DNA of 64,000 nucleotides from assembly GCF_001618885.1 (NCBI RefSeq), contig NZ_CP015114.1, positions 2,418,001 to 2,482,000 on the forward strand, read 5' to 3'. The position numbers and the translations under genes were made by a program. The notes under the pieces are model-generated. The model worked only from the letters and a program-made list of their open reading frames with translations, was not told the DNA's origin and ran no database searches. Source of the DNA: Staphylococcus condimenti. Its GTDB lineage: Bacteria; Bacillota; Bacilli; Staphylococcales; Staphylococcaceae. Of this stretch, positions 1 through 10,248 are shown one piece after another (position 1 is the first letter of the stretch; each line of letters starts with the position of its first letter).

Positions 1-129
1 GCTAAAGCGGGTATCAAAGTATTAGGTAATGGTTCTCTAGAGAAAAAATTAACAGTAAAAGCACATAAATTCTCTGCATCTGCAGCTGAAGCAATTGATG
101 CTAAAGGTGGAGCACACGAGGTGATCTAA
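1..129 (+). CDS. rplO: 50S ribosomal protein L15, C-terminal fragment
   Basis: The window opens inside this gene; only the last 42 codons are present, ending in TAA at 127-129. The visible residues include the glycine-rich IKVLGNG motif and the AHKFSASA segment typical of the L15 C-terminus. L15 is a late-assembling protein of the large ribosomal subunit. Its stop codon overlaps the secY start codon by one base, which implies translational coupling and is the usual rplO-secY junction of Firmicutes spc operons. Confidence 0.93.
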   Translation, partial: AKAGIKVLGNGSLEKKLTVKAHKFSASAAEAIDAKGGAHEVI

Positions 130-1421
130 TGTTTGAAACATTCGTTAACTTCTTTAAAACTAAAGAAGTACGGAACAAGATCTTTTTTACGCTCGCAATG
201 CTAGTTATTTTTAAAATAGGTACTTATATACCTGCGCCTGGAGTCAATCCAGCTGCATTTGATAACAATCAAGGTTCTCAAGGTGTCACTGATTTATTAA
301 ATACTTTTGGTGGCGGAGCCTTGAAGAACTTTTCCATATTTGCAATGGGTATCATGCCCTACATCACTGCTTCAATCGTAATGCAGTTATTGCAAATGGA
401 TATTGTTCCGAAATTTACAGAATGGGCTAAACAGGGTGATGTTGGACGTAAGAAATTAAATAACGTTACACGTTATTTTGCAATTATCTTAGCGTTTATC
501 CAATCCATCGGTATGGCATTCCAGTTTAATAACTATTTGAAGGGTGCATTGATTGTTGATCCTTCTCCAATGAGTTATTTGTTAATTGCAATTGTATTAA
601 CGACTGGTACTGCATTTTTATTATGGTTAGGTGAACAAATCACTCAGTATGGTGTAGGTAATGGTATTTCAATCATTATCTTTGCTGGTATTTTGTCAAC
701 ATTGCCATCATCGCTTATTCAGTTTTATCAACAAGCCTTTGTCGGGCAAAGTGATACAACTATGGCATGGTTGCAAGTGGCTGGTTTAGCTATTGGGTTA
801 GTACTATTGACTATCGGTGCTGTTTACGTGCTTCAAGCAGTACGTAAAATTCCTATTCAATATGCTAAGAAGCAAGCAACTCAGCGTTTGGGTTCAAATG
901 CAACGTACTTGCCGTTAAAAGTTAACTCAGCAGGGGTTATCCCGGTTATCTTTGCAATGGCATTCTTCTTGCTACCTAGAACATTAACAATGTTCTTCCC
1001 TAAAGCAGACTGGGCACAAGAGATTGCAAATACAGCCAATCCATCAAGTAATATTGGAATGGTAATTTATATTATCTTGATCATTGCATTTACTTACTTC
1101 TATGCATTTGTTCAAGTTAATCCTGAAAAAATGTCTGACAACCTTAAGAAACAAGGCAGTTACGTTCCAGGTATCAGACCTGGTGAACAAACTAAAAAGT
1201 ATATTACTAAAGTTTTATATCGTTTAACTTTTGTTGGTTCTATATTCTTAGCAGTTATCGCTATTTTGCCGATACTTGCTACTAAGTTTATGAACTTACC
1301 GCAGTCTATCCAAGTCGGCGGTACAAGCTTATTAATCGTAATCGGTGTTGCTATCGAAACGATGAAAAGTCTCGAAGCGCAAGTTAACCAAAAAGAATAT
1401 AAAGGCTTTGGTGGTAGATAA
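129..1421 (+). CDS. secY: Preprotein translocase subunit SecY
   Basis: SecY forms the protein-conducting channel of the Sec translocon in the cytoplasmic membrane, with SecE and SecG, and takes substrates from SecA or the ribosome. The 430-residue product is full length for the family and has about ten hydrophobic segments. It shows the N-terminal [11 protein letters not shown] stretch, the TM2 region with [15 protein letters not shown], the cytoplasmic [11 protein letters not shown] loop (which contacts SecA and the ribosome) and a late [16 protein letters not shown] helix. The ATG overlaps the rplO stop. adk follows after 16 bp, so it is in the same spc operon. This is the housekeeping SecY; no accessory Sec2 genes are nearby. 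Confidence 0.98.
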   Translation: MFETFVNFFKTKEVRNKIFFTLAMLVIFKIGTYIPAPGVNPAAFDNNQGSQGVTDLLNTFGGGALKNFSIFAMGIMPYITASIVMQLLQMDIVPKFTEWAKQGDVGRKKLNNVTRYFAIILAFIQSIGMAFQFNNYLKGALIVDPSPMSYLLIAIVLTTGTAFLLWLGEQITQYGVGNGISIIIFAGILSTLPSSLIQFYQQAFVGQSDTTMAWLQVAGLAIGLVLLTIGAVYVLQAVRKIPIQYAKKQATQRLGSNATYLPLKVNSAGVIPVIFAMAFFLLPRTLTMFFPKADWAQEIANTANPSSNIGMVIYIILIIAFTYFYAFVQVNPEKMSDNLKKQGSYVPGIRPGEQTKKYITKVLYRLTFVGSIFLAVIAILPILATKFMNLPQSIQVGGTSLLIVIGVAIETMKSLEAQVNQKEYKGFGGR

Positions 1422-1428
1422 ACTGTAG

Positions 1429-2088
<660 letters not shown>

Positions 2089-2279
2089 TTCAACATTGCT
2101 GCTTGTTTGTTGAATGAAGGTAGTCTCAAATTGTTAGTCTCTTAGTATTCAGCGTATTAAGAGTGACAAAATAACGATAATGATTCCCAAGATTTTGTTC
2201 AACACTTAAATACAACGGCAGTATGTCTAACATTTTCCAATAGACATTAACTAATAATGCAAAAGGGGGAATTGTTCTA

Positions 2280-2498
2280 ATGGCAAAACAAGATGTAATT
2301 GAATTAGAAGGTACAGTACTAGATACTTTACCAAATGCAATGTTTAAAGTAGAATTAGAAAATGGTCATGAAATTTTAGCACATGTTAGTGGTAAAATTA
2401 GAATGAATTATATTCGTATTCTACCTGGCGACAAAGTAACTGTAGAAATGTCTCCATACGATTTAACTCGTGGAAGAATCACTTATCGTTATAAATAA
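2280..2498 (+). CDS. infA: Translation initiation factor IF-1
   Basis: Small 72-residue OB-fold factor that binds the ribosomal A site and helps IF-2 and IF-3 during initiation. The sequence is the canonical short IF-1 ([13 protein letters not shown]..., with the [12 protein letters not shown] and RITYRYK signatures) and is full length. A strong AAAGGGGG ribosome binding site precedes the ATG. The 191-bp spacer after adk is unusually long for this operon. It contains partly complementary segments (TTGTTGAA and GTTCAAC) that may form a leader hairpin, but I could not define a promoter there with confidence. Confidence 0.97.
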
Positions 2499-2513
2499 TT
2501 CGTCACTCCATAA

Positions 2514-2645
<132 letters not shown>

Positions 2646-2667
2646 TAAAAGAGAGGTGTAAAATAAT

Positions 2668-3033
2668 ATGGCACGTATTGCAGGAATCGATATTCCACGC
2701 GAAAAACGCGTTGTAATTTCATTAACTTATATCTACGGTGTAGGTAAATCAACTGCTGCTAAAATTTTAGAAGAAGCTAACGTTTCTCCTGACACTCGCG
2801 TTAAAGATTTAACAGACGACGAATTAGGTCGTATCCGTGAAACTGTTGACGCATACAAAGTAGAAGGTGACTTACGTCGTGAACAAAACTTGAACATTAA
2901 ACGTTTGATGGAAATCTCATCTTACCGTGGTATCCGTCACCGTCGTGGCTTACCAGTTCGTGGTCAAAAAACTAAAAACAACGCTCGTACGCGTAAAGGC
3001 CCAGTTAAAACTGTAGCTAACAAGAAAAAATAA
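2668..3033 (+). CDS. rpsM: 30S ribosomal protein S13
   Basis: S13 sits in the head of the small subunit and contacts the P-site tRNA and the large subunit through bridge B1. The 121-residue product begins [14 protein letters not shown], has the [10 protein letters not shown] helix-hairpin-helix region and ends in the basic tail [12 protein letters not shown] that reaches toward the P site. The ribosome binding site is GAGAGGTG, and the next gene, rpsK, starts 23 bp downstream. Confidence 0.98.
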   Translation: MARIAGIDIPREKRVVISLTYIYGVGKSTAAKILEEANVSPDTRVKDLTDDELGRIRETVDAYKVEGDLRREQNLNIKRLMEISSYRGIRHRRGLPVRGQKTKNNARTRKGPVKTVANKKK

Positions 3034-3056
3034 TAGGTAAAGGAGGAAAATTTTAA

Positions 3057-3446
3057 ATGGCACGTAAACAAGTATCTCGTAAACGTAGAGTGAAAAAGAA
3101 TGTTGAAAATGGTGTAGCTCACATCCGTTCAACTTTCAACAATACAATCGTAACAATTACTGATGAATTCGGTAATGCATTATCATGGTCATCAGCAGGT
3201 GCACTTGGTTTTAAAGGTTCTAAAAAATCAACACCTTTCGCTGCTCAAATGGCTTCTGAAACTGCTTCAAAAACAGCTATGGAACATGGCTTGAAATCAG
3301 TTGAAGTAACAGTAAAAGGACCTGGTCCTGGTCGTGAATCAGCTATTCGTGCATTGCAATCAGCTGGTTTAGAAGTAACAGCTATCAGAGACGTTACTCC
3401 AGTACCTCATAACGGTTGCCGTCCGCCAAAACGTCGTCGCGTATAA
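3057..3446 (+). CDS. rpsK: 30S ribosomal protein S11
   Basis: S11 lies on the platform of the 30S subunit and helps to shape the mRNA exit site. The 129-residue protein is full length and carries the [14 protein letters not shown] segment, the [13 protein letters not shown] motif and the C-terminal [15 protein letters not shown] tail. The ribosome binding site AAAGGAGG is strong. It is cotranscribed with rpsM; the 85-bp gap to rpoA contains no obvious terminator. Confidence 0.98.
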   Translation: MARKQVSRKRRVKKNVENGVAHIRSTFNNTIVTITDEFGNALSWSSAGALGFKGSKKSTPFAAQMASETASKTAMEHGLKSVEVTVKGPGPGRESAIRALQSAGLEVTAIRDVTPVPHNGCRPPKRRRV

Positions 3447-3531
3447 TATTATAGTTGAATGTTATGTTCCGCAGATCACTGAGATAAGCAGTATCTTATA
3501 AGTCGACGTAACCAAGGAGGATATGTAAATA

Positions 3532-4476
3532 ATGATAGAAATTGAAAAACCTAGAATTGAGACAATTGAAATTAGTGAAGATGCTAAATTCGGTAAGTTT
3601 GTTGTTGAACCACTAGAACGTGGCTATGGCACTACGCTAGGAAACTCCTTACGTCGTATCCTACTATCTTCATTGCCAGGTGCAGCTGTTAAGTACATCG
3701 AGATCGAAGGCGTTCTCCATGAATTCTCAGCAATTGATAACGTAGTAGAAGACGTATCTACAATCATTATGAATATTAAGAAACTTGCTCTTAAAATTTA
3801 TTCTGAAGAAGATAAAACGTTAGAAATCGATGTTAAAGATGAAGGCGAAGTTACAGCAGCAGACATTACTCACGATAGTGATGTTGAGATTTTAAACCCA
3901 GAGCTTAAAATTGCGACTGTATCTAAAGGTGGACATTTAAAAATCCGTCTAGTTGCTAATAAGGGTAGAGGTTACGCATTAGCTGAACAAAATAATACTA
4001 GTGATTTACCAATTGGTGTTATTCCAGTTGACTCATTATACTCACCAGTAGAAAGAGTTAACTATACAGTTGAAAACACTCGTGTAGGTCAAAGTAGTGA
4101 TTTTGATAAGTTAACATTAGATGTATGGACTGATGGTTCTATCACTCCACAAGAATCAGTTTCATTAGCAGCAAAAATTTTAACTGAACACTTGAACATC
4201 TTTGTTGGATTAACTGATGAAGCAAAAAATGCTGAAATCATGATTGAAAAAGAAGAAGATCAAAAAGAAAAAGTACTTGAAATGTCTATTGAAGAATTAG
4301 ACTTATCAGTACGTTCTTATAACTGCTTAAAACGTGCAGGAATCAATACTGTTCAAGAATTGGCTGACAAATCTGAAGCAGATATGATGAAAGTACGTAA
4401 TTTAGGTCGTAAATCTTTAGAAGAAGTAAAATATAAACTCGAAGATCTAGGCTTAGGTCTAAGAAAAGAAGATTGA
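3532..4476 (+). CDS. rpoA: DNA-directed RNA polymerase subunit alpha
   Basis: The alpha subunit dimer nucleates RNA polymerase assembly. Its C-terminal domain contacts UP elements and activators. The 314-residue product has an N-terminal assembly domain ([23 protein letters not shown], residues about 25-47), an acidic linker around residue 240, and a helix-hairpin-helix C-terminal domain containing [13 protein letters not shown] and [11 protein letters not shown]. The ribosome binding site is AAGGAGG, 7-8 bp before the ATG. It lies between rpsK and rplQ as expected. Confidence 0.98.
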   Translation: MIEIEKPRIETIEISEDAKFGKFVVEPLERGYGTTLGNSLRRILLSSLPGAAVKYIEIEGVLHEFSAIDNVVEDVSTIIMNIKKLALKIYSEEDKTLEIDVKDEGEVTAADITHDSDVEILNPELKIATVSKGGHLKIRLVANKGRGYALAEQNNTSDLPIGVIPVDSLYSPVERVNYTVENTRVGQSSDFDKLTLDVWTDGSITPQESVSLAAKILTEHLNIFVGLTDEAKNAEIMIEKEEDQKEKVLEMSIEELDLSVRSYNCLKRAGINTVQELADKSEADMMKVRNLGRKSLEEVKYKLEDLGLGLRKED

Positions 4477-4498
4477 TAAAGGTAAAGGAGGTTAACTC

Positions 4499-4867
4499 AT
4501 GGGTTACAGAAAATTAGGTCGTACATCTGATCAACGTAAAGCTATGTTACGCGACTTAGCAACTTCACTTATCGTTAATGAGCGTATCGAAACTACTGAA
4601 GCTCGCGCGAAAGAATTACGCGGTGTTGTAGATAGTTTGATCACTTTAGGTAAAAAAGGAGATTTAGCTTCTCGTCGTCAAGCAGCTAAAATCGTTCGTG
4701 ATGTTGAAATCTTAAACGAAGATGACACAACACAAACTGCATTACAAAAATTATTCGGTGAAATTGCACCACGTTACACTGACCGTCAAGGCGGATATAC
4801 TCGTGTACTTAAAGCAGGTCCTCGTCGTGGAGACGGTGCTGAATCAGCAATTATCGAATTAGTTTAA
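4499..4867 (+). CDS. rplQ: 50S ribosomal protein L17
   Basis: Large-subunit protein near the exit of the peptide tunnel. The 122-residue protein is the standard length and has the [20 protein letters not shown] start and the [15 protein letters not shown] end. It is the last ribosomal gene of the alpha operon. The ribosome binding site AAAGGAGG lies in the 22-bp spacer after rpoA. It is followed by a hairpin-rich spacer before the ECF transporter genes. Confidence 0.97.
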   Translation: MGYRKLGRTSDQRKAMLRDLATSLIVNERIETTEARAKELRGVVDSLITLGKKGDLASRRQAAKIVRDVEILNEDDTTQTALQKLFGEIAPRYTDRQGGYTRVLKAGPRRGDGAESAIIELV

Positions 4868-5037
4868 TTTGAAGTTATAACTTGAAACTAAGCAAGAATG
4901 ATAAGTAGAAGAACACGATGAGAGCATTGTGCGCTTATCATTGTACTAAAAATAAACACACAGACTTAATGAATATATAAAGCAAATGAGTGCAACGATA
5001 ATGTTTGCCACATACAAATATTGTCTAGCTCAGAGTG

Positions 5038-5107
5038 CCCCATTCATCTAACTTAATAAATTTAAAGCGTGAACTCAAAAACAGAATGGGGTGCGCGCTT
5101 TTTTATT
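5038..5107 (+). terminator. Probable terminator of the spc/alpha operon
   Basis: Arms CCCCATTC (5038-5045) and GAATGGGG (5084-5091) pair perfectly across a 38-base loop. They are followed by a GC-rich stretch and then T-rich sequence to 5110. The large loop makes this weaker than the next hairpin. Confidence 0.5.
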
Positions 5108-5110
5108 TTT

Positions 5111-5148
5111 AAAGCCCCTGACGGTTATTTACGTTTAGGGGCTTTTAT
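5111..5148 (+). terminator. Rho-independent terminator upstream of ecfA1
   Basis: AAAGCCCCT and AGGGGCTTT form a strong stem and the right arm continues into TTTT. The left arm is preceded by a T-rich/A-rich boundary, so it could act on both strands. It is the most convincing end for the rplQ transcript. Confidence 0.75.
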
Positions 5149-5225
5149 CATATATGTGCATATACACAAAACTTATATTCATGTACAATTAAAGAGTGAA
5201 TTTATAACGAAGGGACAGAGCCATT

Positions 5226-6032
5226 TTGAACAATGAACATATAATTGAATTTGATAATGTTTCATTCCAATATCAAGGCGATGAATGGTTTACGCTAAAC
5301 GATATCTCATTTAAGATACCTAAAGGCAAATGGACCTCAATCGTCGGCCACAATGGTTCTGGAAAGTCGACAATTGCTAAATTGATGATGGGAATGATGC
5401 AATATCAAGAAGGTCGAATTCTTTTTAAAGATCAAAGAGTTGTGCCTCACAATTTAACAGAAATCAGAAAGAATATTGGTATTGTTTTTCAAAATCCTGA
5501 AAATCAATTTGTAGGATCAACTGTTCAATATGATGTTGCATTCGGATTGGAAAACTTTATGGTCTCTTATGAAAAAATGCATGATGAAGTGCCTGAAGTG
5601 CTCAAAGAAGTAGATATGTTTGCACAACGCAATCATGAACCTCAAGCATTATCTGGAGGACAGAAGCAGCGTGTAGCTATTGCAGGAGTATTAGTATTAA
5701 GTCCAGAAGTCATTATATTAGATGAGGCTACTTCAATGTTGGATCCTGAAGGGAAAACATCATTAATGAGATTAGTGCGGCATTTAAATGAAGATAAGAA
5801 TGTAACGATTATTTCTATTACACATGATTTAACCGAAACAGTGGATTCGGATTATATGATTGTTTTAAATCGTGGAAAAGTATATGAAATGGGAACACCT
5901 AAAGAAATTTTCGAGAAAGGGTCATCGTTAACAGAAATCGGCTTAGATTTGCCGTTTCCAATGAAAATTAATCAAATGCTCGGTAATGCGCCAGAGTTTT
6001 TGAATTATGATGAATTGGTGGATTACTTATGA
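5226..6032 (+). CDS. ecfA1: ECF transporter ATPase EcfA1
   Basis: One of two cytoplasmic ATPases that power energy-coupling factor (ECF) vitamin/metal importers, shared by several substrate-binding S components encoded elsewhere. The product is about 268 residues, starting at TTG with GAAGGGA upstream. It shows Walker [10 protein letters not shown], the Q-loop FQNPENQF, the ABC signature LSGGQKQR and Walker [13 protein letters not shown] followed by ITHD. The next gene, ecfA2, overlaps it by 4 bp. The position right after the ribosomal operon is typical of Firmicutes (older name cbiO1). No S component gene is adjacent, as expected for a group II ECF module. Confidence 0.95.
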   Translation: MNNEHIIEFDNVSFQYQGDEWFTLNDISFKIPKGKWTSIVGHNGSGKSTIAKLMMGMMQYQEGRILFKDQRVVPHNLTEIRKNIGIVFQNPENQFVGSTVQYDVAFGLENFMVSYEKMHDEVPEVLKEVDMFAQRNHEPQALSGGQKQRVAIAGVLVLSPEVIILDEATSMLDPEGKTSLMRLVRHLNEDKNVTIISITHDLTETVDSDYMIVLNRGKVYEMGTPKEIFEKGSSLTEIGLDLPFPMKINQMLGNAPEFLNYDELVDYL

Positions 6033-6892
6033 AGGTAAATTTCAAAGATGTGAGCTATATATATCAAAAGGGCACACCCTTTGAATATGAAGCTTTGCAT
6101 CATATAGATACACATTTTGATGAAGGACGCTATTATGCCATTATTGGACAGACAGGCTCTGGAAAATCTACTTTAATCCAACAATTCAATGGACTTTTAA
6201 AGCCTACATATGGTGCTGTTGAGTTGGACGATTTGAAAATTATGGAAAAAACCAAAGACAAAGCAATTCGTCCAATGCGACAAAAAATTGGAATGGTGTT
6301 TCAATTTCCAGAATCGCAACTTTTTGAAGACAATGTTGAAAGAGAAATTCTTTTCGGACCTAAAAATTTCAAAATGGATTTAGAACATGTTAAAGATTAT
6401 GCATATCGTTTATTGATGCAGTTAGGCTTTGATCGAGATATTATGGAAAAATCACCATTTCAAATGTCTGGAGGACAAATGCGTAAAATTGCGATAGTTT
6501 CAATTTTAGCGATGGATCCAGATGTGATTATATTAGATGAACCTACAGCTGGTTTAGACCCAAAGAGTCGTGTACAGGTGATGTCTTTATTTAAGCAACT
6601 TCAAAAAGATTATGGAAAAACTATTGTACTTGTAACGCACGATATGAATGATGTTGCACAGTATGCTGAAAATGTAAAAGTAATGCAGAAAGGCTCTTTA
6701 ATGTTTGAAGGGACTCCAAGAGCTTTATTTGGCAATTTAGAGCGTGTGAGAGATTATCATTTGGATTTGCCAGATGTTGTACAGCTCCAATATGATTTTG
6801 AGCAGAAATATAAAACTAAATTACCTTATACAGCCTTATCTGATGAAGAATTTATACAGCTATACAAGGAGTGGCAAACTCATGAAAAATAA
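6029..6892 (+). CDS. ecfA2: ECF transporter ATPase EcfA2
   Basis: Second ATPase of the ECF module, pairing with EcfA1 as a heterodimer on the coupling helices of EcfT. The 287-residue product has Walker [11 protein letters not shown]-loop FQFPESQLF, the EcfA2-type signature [10 protein letters not shown] and Walker [14 protein letters not shown]. It starts at an ATG overlapping the ecfA1 TGA stop and ends 11 bp inside ecfT, so the three genes look translationally coupled. Older annotations call it cbiO2. Confidence 0.95.
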   Translation: MKVNFKDVSYIYQKGTPFEYEALHHIDTHFDEGRYYAIIGQTGSGKSTLIQQFNGLLKPTYGAVELDDLKIMEKTKDKAIRPMRQKIGMVFQFPESQLFEDNVEREILFGPKNFKMDLEHVKDYAYRLLMQLGFDRDIMEKSPFQMSGGQMRKIAIVSILAMDPDVIILDEPTAGLDPKSRVQVMSLFKQLQKDYGKTIVLVTHDMNDVAQYAENVKVMQKGSLMFEGTPRALFGNLERVRDYHLDLPDVVQLQYDFEQKYKTKLPYTALSDEEFIQLYKEWQTHEK

Positions 6893-7688
6893 ATTTATAA
6901 TTGGTCGTTATTTGCCGCTTGATTCTATGATTCATAATCTGGATCCGAGAGCCAAATTATCCTTTGTATTCTTTTATATTATTCTAGTTTTTTTCTGCCA
7001 TAATTTCGCAATGTATGGTTGGATGCTGCTCATATTATTAATATTAATGTATTGCTCGAAGATTAAATTATTTTATTTACTCAAGGGACTAACACCTATT
7101 TTATTCTTCTTGATATTTACGTTTTTAATGCATTTATTTTTGACTAAAGGAGGAACGGTTTTATTTCAATGGAAATTCATCTCTATAGAAACAGGCGGCA
7201 TTATTGAAGGTATCTATATTTGTTGTCGTTTAATGTTTATTATGATGATTTCAACAATTATGACACTGACAACGAGTCCTATTGCATTAACAGATGCATT
7301 TGATAAAATTTTAGCACCACTACGTTATGTTAAAATTCCTGTACAGCAATTAAGTATGATGATGTCTATTGCTTTGCGTTTTATTCCAACATTGATGGAA
7401 GAACTGGATAAAATCATACTTGCACAAAAATCAAGAGGCTCAGAGATCAGTTCAGGGACTATTGGTCAAAGAATCAAAGCATTCATACCTTTACTCATTC
7501 CATTGTTTATTTCGGCTTTTCAACGTGCTGAAGATTTAGCCATCGCTATGGAAGTAAGAGGATATGATGTTAAAGCTAAACGTACAAGTTATCGTAAATT
7601 AAAATGGCATTGGAAAGACACTTTACTTATCTTTTTGTTGATTCCAATAGCTGTAGTTTTATTTGCACTGAAAAATATAGGGGTGTAG
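6882..7688 (+). CDS. ecfT: ECF transporter transmembrane subunit EcfT
   Basis: Membrane scaffold of the ECF importer. The start chosen is the ATG at 6882, preceded by AAGGAG at 6866, giving 268 residues; an in-frame upstream start at 6774 would only extend into ecfA2. It begins [25 protein letters not shown], has several hydrophobic helices, and carries the two Ala-Arg-Gly coupling motifs AQKSRG and AMEVRGYD that dock on the ATPases. The downstream truA starts 4 bp after the stop, the usual ecfA1-ecfA2-ecfT-truA order. Confidence 0.94.
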   Translation: MKNKFIIGRYLPLDSMIHNLDPRAKLSFVFFYIILVFFCHNFAMYGWMLLILLILMYCSKIKLFYLLKGLTPILFFLIFTFLMHLFLTKGGTVLFQWKFISIETGGIIEGIYICCRLMFIMMISTIMTLTTSPIALTDAFDKILAPLRYVKIPVQQLSMMMSIALRFIPTLMEELDKIILAQKSRGSEISSGTIGQRIKAFIPLLIPLFISAFQRAEDLAIAMEVRGYDVKAKRTSYRKLKWHWKDTLLIFLLIPIAVVLFALKNIGV

Positions 7689-7692
7689 AAAT

Positions 7693-8496
7693 GTGCGGAT
7701 TTTAGTAAAAATTTCATACCAAGGAAGTAATTTTTTAGGATTTCAAATTCAACAGCACGGGAGAACAGTACAACAACAATTTGAGAAAATATTAAAACGC
7801 ATGCATAAACGTCATGTGCGTATTCATCCATCAAGTCGTACTGACAGAGGTGTACATGCAATAGAACAATATTTTCACTTTGATACTGAACTGAATATTG
7901 CGCCTGACAAATGGCAGCATGCGATGAATAGCGCTTTGCCTGATGACATTTATGTCAACGAGGTATCAATCGTCGATGATGACTTTCATTGTCGCTATGA
8001 CTGTGTAGGAAAGCGTTACAGATATAAAGTATATCAAGGCAAACATCGTGATGTGTTCATGAGCGGTTTGAAAACCTTTTATGCAGATTCACTTGATTTA
8101 GAGAAAATGAATGAAGCAGCTCAACAATTTATAGGTACGCATGATTTTACTGGATTTTGTTCACAAAAAACAGAAGTAGAGAGTAAGGAACGTACTTTAT
8201 ATCAAAGTGAAATAATTAAAACAGAAAATGGGTTTGATTACATTGTGACTGGCTCAGGTTTTCTGTATAATATGGTTCGTGTACTTGTTGCCTTCTTGAT
8301 TGAAGTAGGCAAAGGTAAACGTCAACCTGAAGAAGTTCCTATTCTTTTGGAAGCTAAAGATCGTAAGCAAGTTCCTTTCACTGCGCCAGCAGAAGGACTT
8401 TATCTAGAAAAAATCTATTTAGCTCCAGAAGAATTAATCAATGACTTCGGGTCAGATATTAAAATACATCGTAAAAAATCATTGGAAAATGATTGA
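7693..8496 (+). CDS. truA: tRNA pseudouridine(38-40) synthase TruA
   Basis: Modifies uridines 38-40 in the anticodon arm of many tRNAs. The 267-residue product has the catalytic [10 protein letters not shown] motif with Asp51, the family motifs [16 protein letters not shown] and [13 protein letters not shown], and a normal length. The start is GTG at 7693; the ATG two bases earlier is out of frame and stops at once. The gene is the distal member of the ecf operon, with a 4-bp spacer. Confidence 0.95.
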   Translation: MRILVKISYQGSNFLGFQIQQHGRTVQQQFEKILKRMHKRHVRIHPSSRTDRGVHAIEQYFHFDTELNIAPDKWQHAMNSALPDDIYVNEVSIVDDDFHCRYDCVGKRYRYKVYQGKHRDVFMSGLKTFYADSLDLEKMNEAAQQFIGTHDFTGFCSQKTEVESKERTLYQSEIIKTENGFDYIVTGSGFLYNMVRVLVAFLIEVGKGKRQPEEVPILLEAKDRKQVPFTAPAEGLYLEKIYLAPEELINDFGSDIKIHRKKSLEND

Positions 8497-8502
8497 ATCG
8501 TA

Positions 8503-8531
8503 TTGACAAATACTTAGATAAATTATACGAT
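8503..8531 (+). promoter_or_regulatory. SigA-type promoter of rplM-rpsI
   Basis: TTGACA at 8503-8508 and TACGAT at 8526-8531 are separated by 17 bp, placed just after the truA stop. Transcription would start near 8538 and give a leader of about 170 nt before rplM. Confidence 0.7.
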
Positions 8532-8548
8532 TATATGCGGTATTGTTT

Positions 8549-8598
8549 TATATCACCACCACGATAAGCCCCGGAAACTTATTGTGTTACTAGATATA
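8549..8598 (+). ncRNA. L13-type ribosomal protein leader
   Basis: The leader of rplM-rpsI contains a perfect hairpin, CACGATAAG with CTTATTGTG (one G-U pair), around GCCCCGGAAA-type loop sequence. It is enclosed by outer arms TATATC and GATATA. Such a compact element directly upstream of rplM matches the position and general form of the Rfam L13 leader, through which L13 is thought to control its own operon. I assign it by position and structure; no covariance search was possible. Confidence 0.6.
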
Positions 8599-8710
8599 GA
8601 AGCAAAGTCGAATGAAAATCAACTAAATGAATATTATCTGAGCTTTGAATCGTAACATTGTTTTAAAAAAAGCAACTTGCATAGCAGTTATTATTAGGAG
8701 GACAATTATT

Positions 8711-9148
8711 ATGCGTCAAACATTTATGGCTAATGAATCAAACATTGAGCGCAAATGGTATGTTATCGATGCAGCGGGCCAAACTTTAGGTCGCTTATCA
8801 TCAGAAGTAGCATCTATTTTACGCGGAAAACATAAAGCAACTTATACTCCACACGTTGACAGTGGTGACTATGTAATCATCATCAACGCTGGACAAATCG
8901 AAATGACAGGTAAAAAAGCTTCAGACAAAGTTTACTACCGTCACTCTAACTACCCAGGTGGAATTAAATCAATCACAGCTGGTGAATTAAGAGAGAAAAA
9001 CCCAGCACGTTTACTTGAAATTTCAATCAAAGGCATGTTACCAAGCAGCCGTTTAGGTGAAAAACAAGGTAAAAAATTATTTGTATATGGTGGCGCTGAA
9101 CATCCACACGCTGCACAACAACCAGAAAACTACGAGTTACGTGGTTAA
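8711..9148 (+). CDS. rplM: 50S ribosomal protein L13
   Basis: Early-assembling large-subunit protein. The start chosen is the ATG at 8711, preceded by TAGGAGGA, which gives [20 protein letters not shown] and the normal 145 residues. A longer in-frame start at 8645 would run through the leader and is rejected. Family motifs [13 protein letters not shown] and [18 protein letters not shown] are present. It is followed 19 bp later by rpsI in the conserved L13-S9 operon. Confidence 0.97.
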   Translation: MRQTFMANESNIERKWYVIDAAGQTLGRLSSEVASILRGKHKATYTPHVDSGDYVIIINAGQIEMTGKKASDKVYYRHSNYPGGIKSITAGELREKNPARLLEISIKGMLPSSRLGEKQGKKLFVYGGAEHPHAAQQPENYELRG

Positions 9149-9167
9149 TTAGAAGGAGGAAATTACA

Positions 9168-9560
9168 TTGGCACAAGTTGAATATAGAGGCACAGGCCGT
9201 CGTAAAAACTCAGTAGCACGTGTACGTTTAGTACCAGGCGAAGGTAACATCACTGTAAACGGTAAAGACGTACGTGAATATTTACCATTTGAATCATTAA
9301 TCTTAGACTTAAACCAACCATTTGAAGTTACAGAAACTAAAGGTAACTATGACGTTTTAGTTAACGTTCACGGTGGTGGTTTCACAGGTCAAGCACAAGC
9401 TATCCGTCATGGTATCGCTCGTGCATTATTAGAAGCTGATCCTGAATACAGAGGTTCTTTAAAACGCGCTGGATTACTTACTCGTGACCCACGTATGAAA
9501 GAACGTAAAAAACCAGGTCTTAAAAAAGCACGTCGTTCTCCACAATTCTCAAAACGTTAA
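9168..9560 (+). CDS. rpsI: 30S ribosomal protein S9
   Basis: Small-subunit head protein whose C-terminal tail touches P-site tRNA. The 130-residue product has the [17 protein letters not shown] start region, [19 protein letters not shown] and the basic end RRSPQFSKR. The start codon is TTG at 9168, with a very strong AGAAGGAGGA 7 bp upstream. It is followed by a clear terminator, so it ends the rplM-rpsI unit. Confidence 0.97.
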   Translation: MAQVEYRGTGRRKNSVARVRLVPGEGNITVNGKDVREYLPFESLILDLNQPFEVTETKGNYDVLVNVHGGGFTGQAQAIRHGIARALLEADPEYRGSLKRAGLLTRDPRMKERKKPGLKKARRSPQFSKR

Positions 9561-9580
9561 TTGTCGATTTCGATTATATA

Positions 9581-9612
9581 CTCTCAGAGCAAATGCTCTG
9601 GGAGTTTTTTTA
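9581..9612 (+). terminator. Terminator of rplM-rpsI
   Basis: CTCTCAGAGCA and TGCTCTGGGAG form a stem with an AA loop, followed by seven T residues. Confidence 0.85.
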
Positions 9613-9657
9613 CGTTATAATAAGTAAAGGAAAGCTTACGTTAAGGAGCCATGACTT

Positions 9658-10125
9658 ATGAATAAAGAAGAAGAATTGATGTATAACTTCAGAGACTTAT
9701 TTAATAAGATTGCTTATTTGAATAAGTTTGAAATGGAAGAAGCACTCAAAGGTTTAACATCTACTGAAGTACATTGTATTGAAGCAATAGAAGAAAATAA
9801 AGATCCTAATGTGAGAAAACTAGCAGAAACGCTTTATATGACTAGAGGTGCAATCAGTAAACTTACAAAGCGATTGATGAAAAAAGAGTTGATTGAAAGT
9901 TATAGAAAAGAAGATAATAAGAAAGAAATTTACTTCAAGTTAACTGATTCCGGTAAAGCAATATTCGATACTCACGAACAATTGCATGCTAAGTTTCAAA
10001 AGCGTGATGAAAAAGTATTTGAAGAAATGGACGATACGCAATACCAATCTATGATGGATTTTATTAATCAATATCGAACACATCTTAATGAAGAAATTAA
10101 AAAGCAAAATCGTACGATTAATTAA
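9658..10125 (+). CDS. MarR-family transcriptional regulator
   Basis: A 155-residue winged-helix regulator. The recognition region is LAETLYMTRGAISKLTKRLMKK (residues about 55-77), followed by the beta-wing RKEDNKKEIYFKLTDSG. Helices at both ends should form the MarR dimer. The ribosome binding site TAAGGAG precedes the ATG. Downstream lie its own terminator and then a promoter carrying two near-identical inverted repeats in front of a drug-pump pseudogene; the obvious inference is that this protein bound those sites. The inducing ligand is unknown. It is intact even though its presumed target is broken. Confidence 0.85.
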   Translation: MNKEEELMYNFRDLFNKIAYLNKFEMEEALKGLTSTEVHCIEAIEENKDPNVRKLAETLYMTRGAISKLTKRLMKKELIESYRKEDNKKEIYFKLTDSGKAIFDTHEQLHAKFQKRDEKVFEEMDDTQYQSMMDFINQYRTHLNEEIKKQNRTIN

Positions 10126-10129
10126 AGGT

Positions 10130-10162
10130 GACATTCCTGAAAATAAAGGAATGTCTTTTTTT
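10130..10162 (+). terminator. Terminator after the marR-type gene
   Basis: GACATTCC (10130-10137) pairs with GGAATGTC (10148-10155), followed by a run of seven T residues. Confidence 0.85.
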
Positions 10163-10173
10163 ATTTTCAATTA

Positions 10174-10228
10174 TTGTTGACGAGGAAACAATAAAGTGAT
10201 AAAGTTTATTTTGTTGAATAGGAAACAA
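10174..10228 (+). promoter_or_regulatory. Promoter with two MarR-type operators
   Basis: Two 18-bp inverted repeats, TTGTTGACGAGGAAACAA at 10174-10191 and TTGTTGAATAGGAAACAA at 10211-10228, have starts 37 bp apart. A SigA-like promoter (TTGACG at 10177, TAAAGT at 10200, 17-bp spacer) lies so that one repeat covers the -35 and the other sits just past the -10. This is the classic layout for MarR repression of the downstream transporter gene. Assignment to the adjacent regulator is inference. Confidence 0.65.
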
Positions 10229-10248
10229 TATTTGAAAGGAGTATTAAT

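Larger units (their letters stand above)
4868..5225. other. Gene-free spacer with three stem-loops
   Basis: A 358-bp gap between rplQ and ecfA1 with no credible ORF. It holds a nested hairpin at 4897-4942: outer arms AATGATAAG and CTTATCATT, inner arms CACGATG and CATTGTG around AGAG. No T-run follows that hairpin. Two terminator-like hairpins come next. A plausible promoter for the ecf operon has TATACA at 5161 and TACAAT at 5184 (17-bp spacing). The first hairpin may stabilise the 3' end of the mRNA or belong to a small RNA; the sequence does not decide. Confidence 0.5.

Noticed and set aside
5038..5150. Possible CRISPR-like or tandem repeat in the rplQ-ecfA1 spacer
   Set aside because: The repeated segments are inverted arms of hairpins, not direct repeats with spacers.
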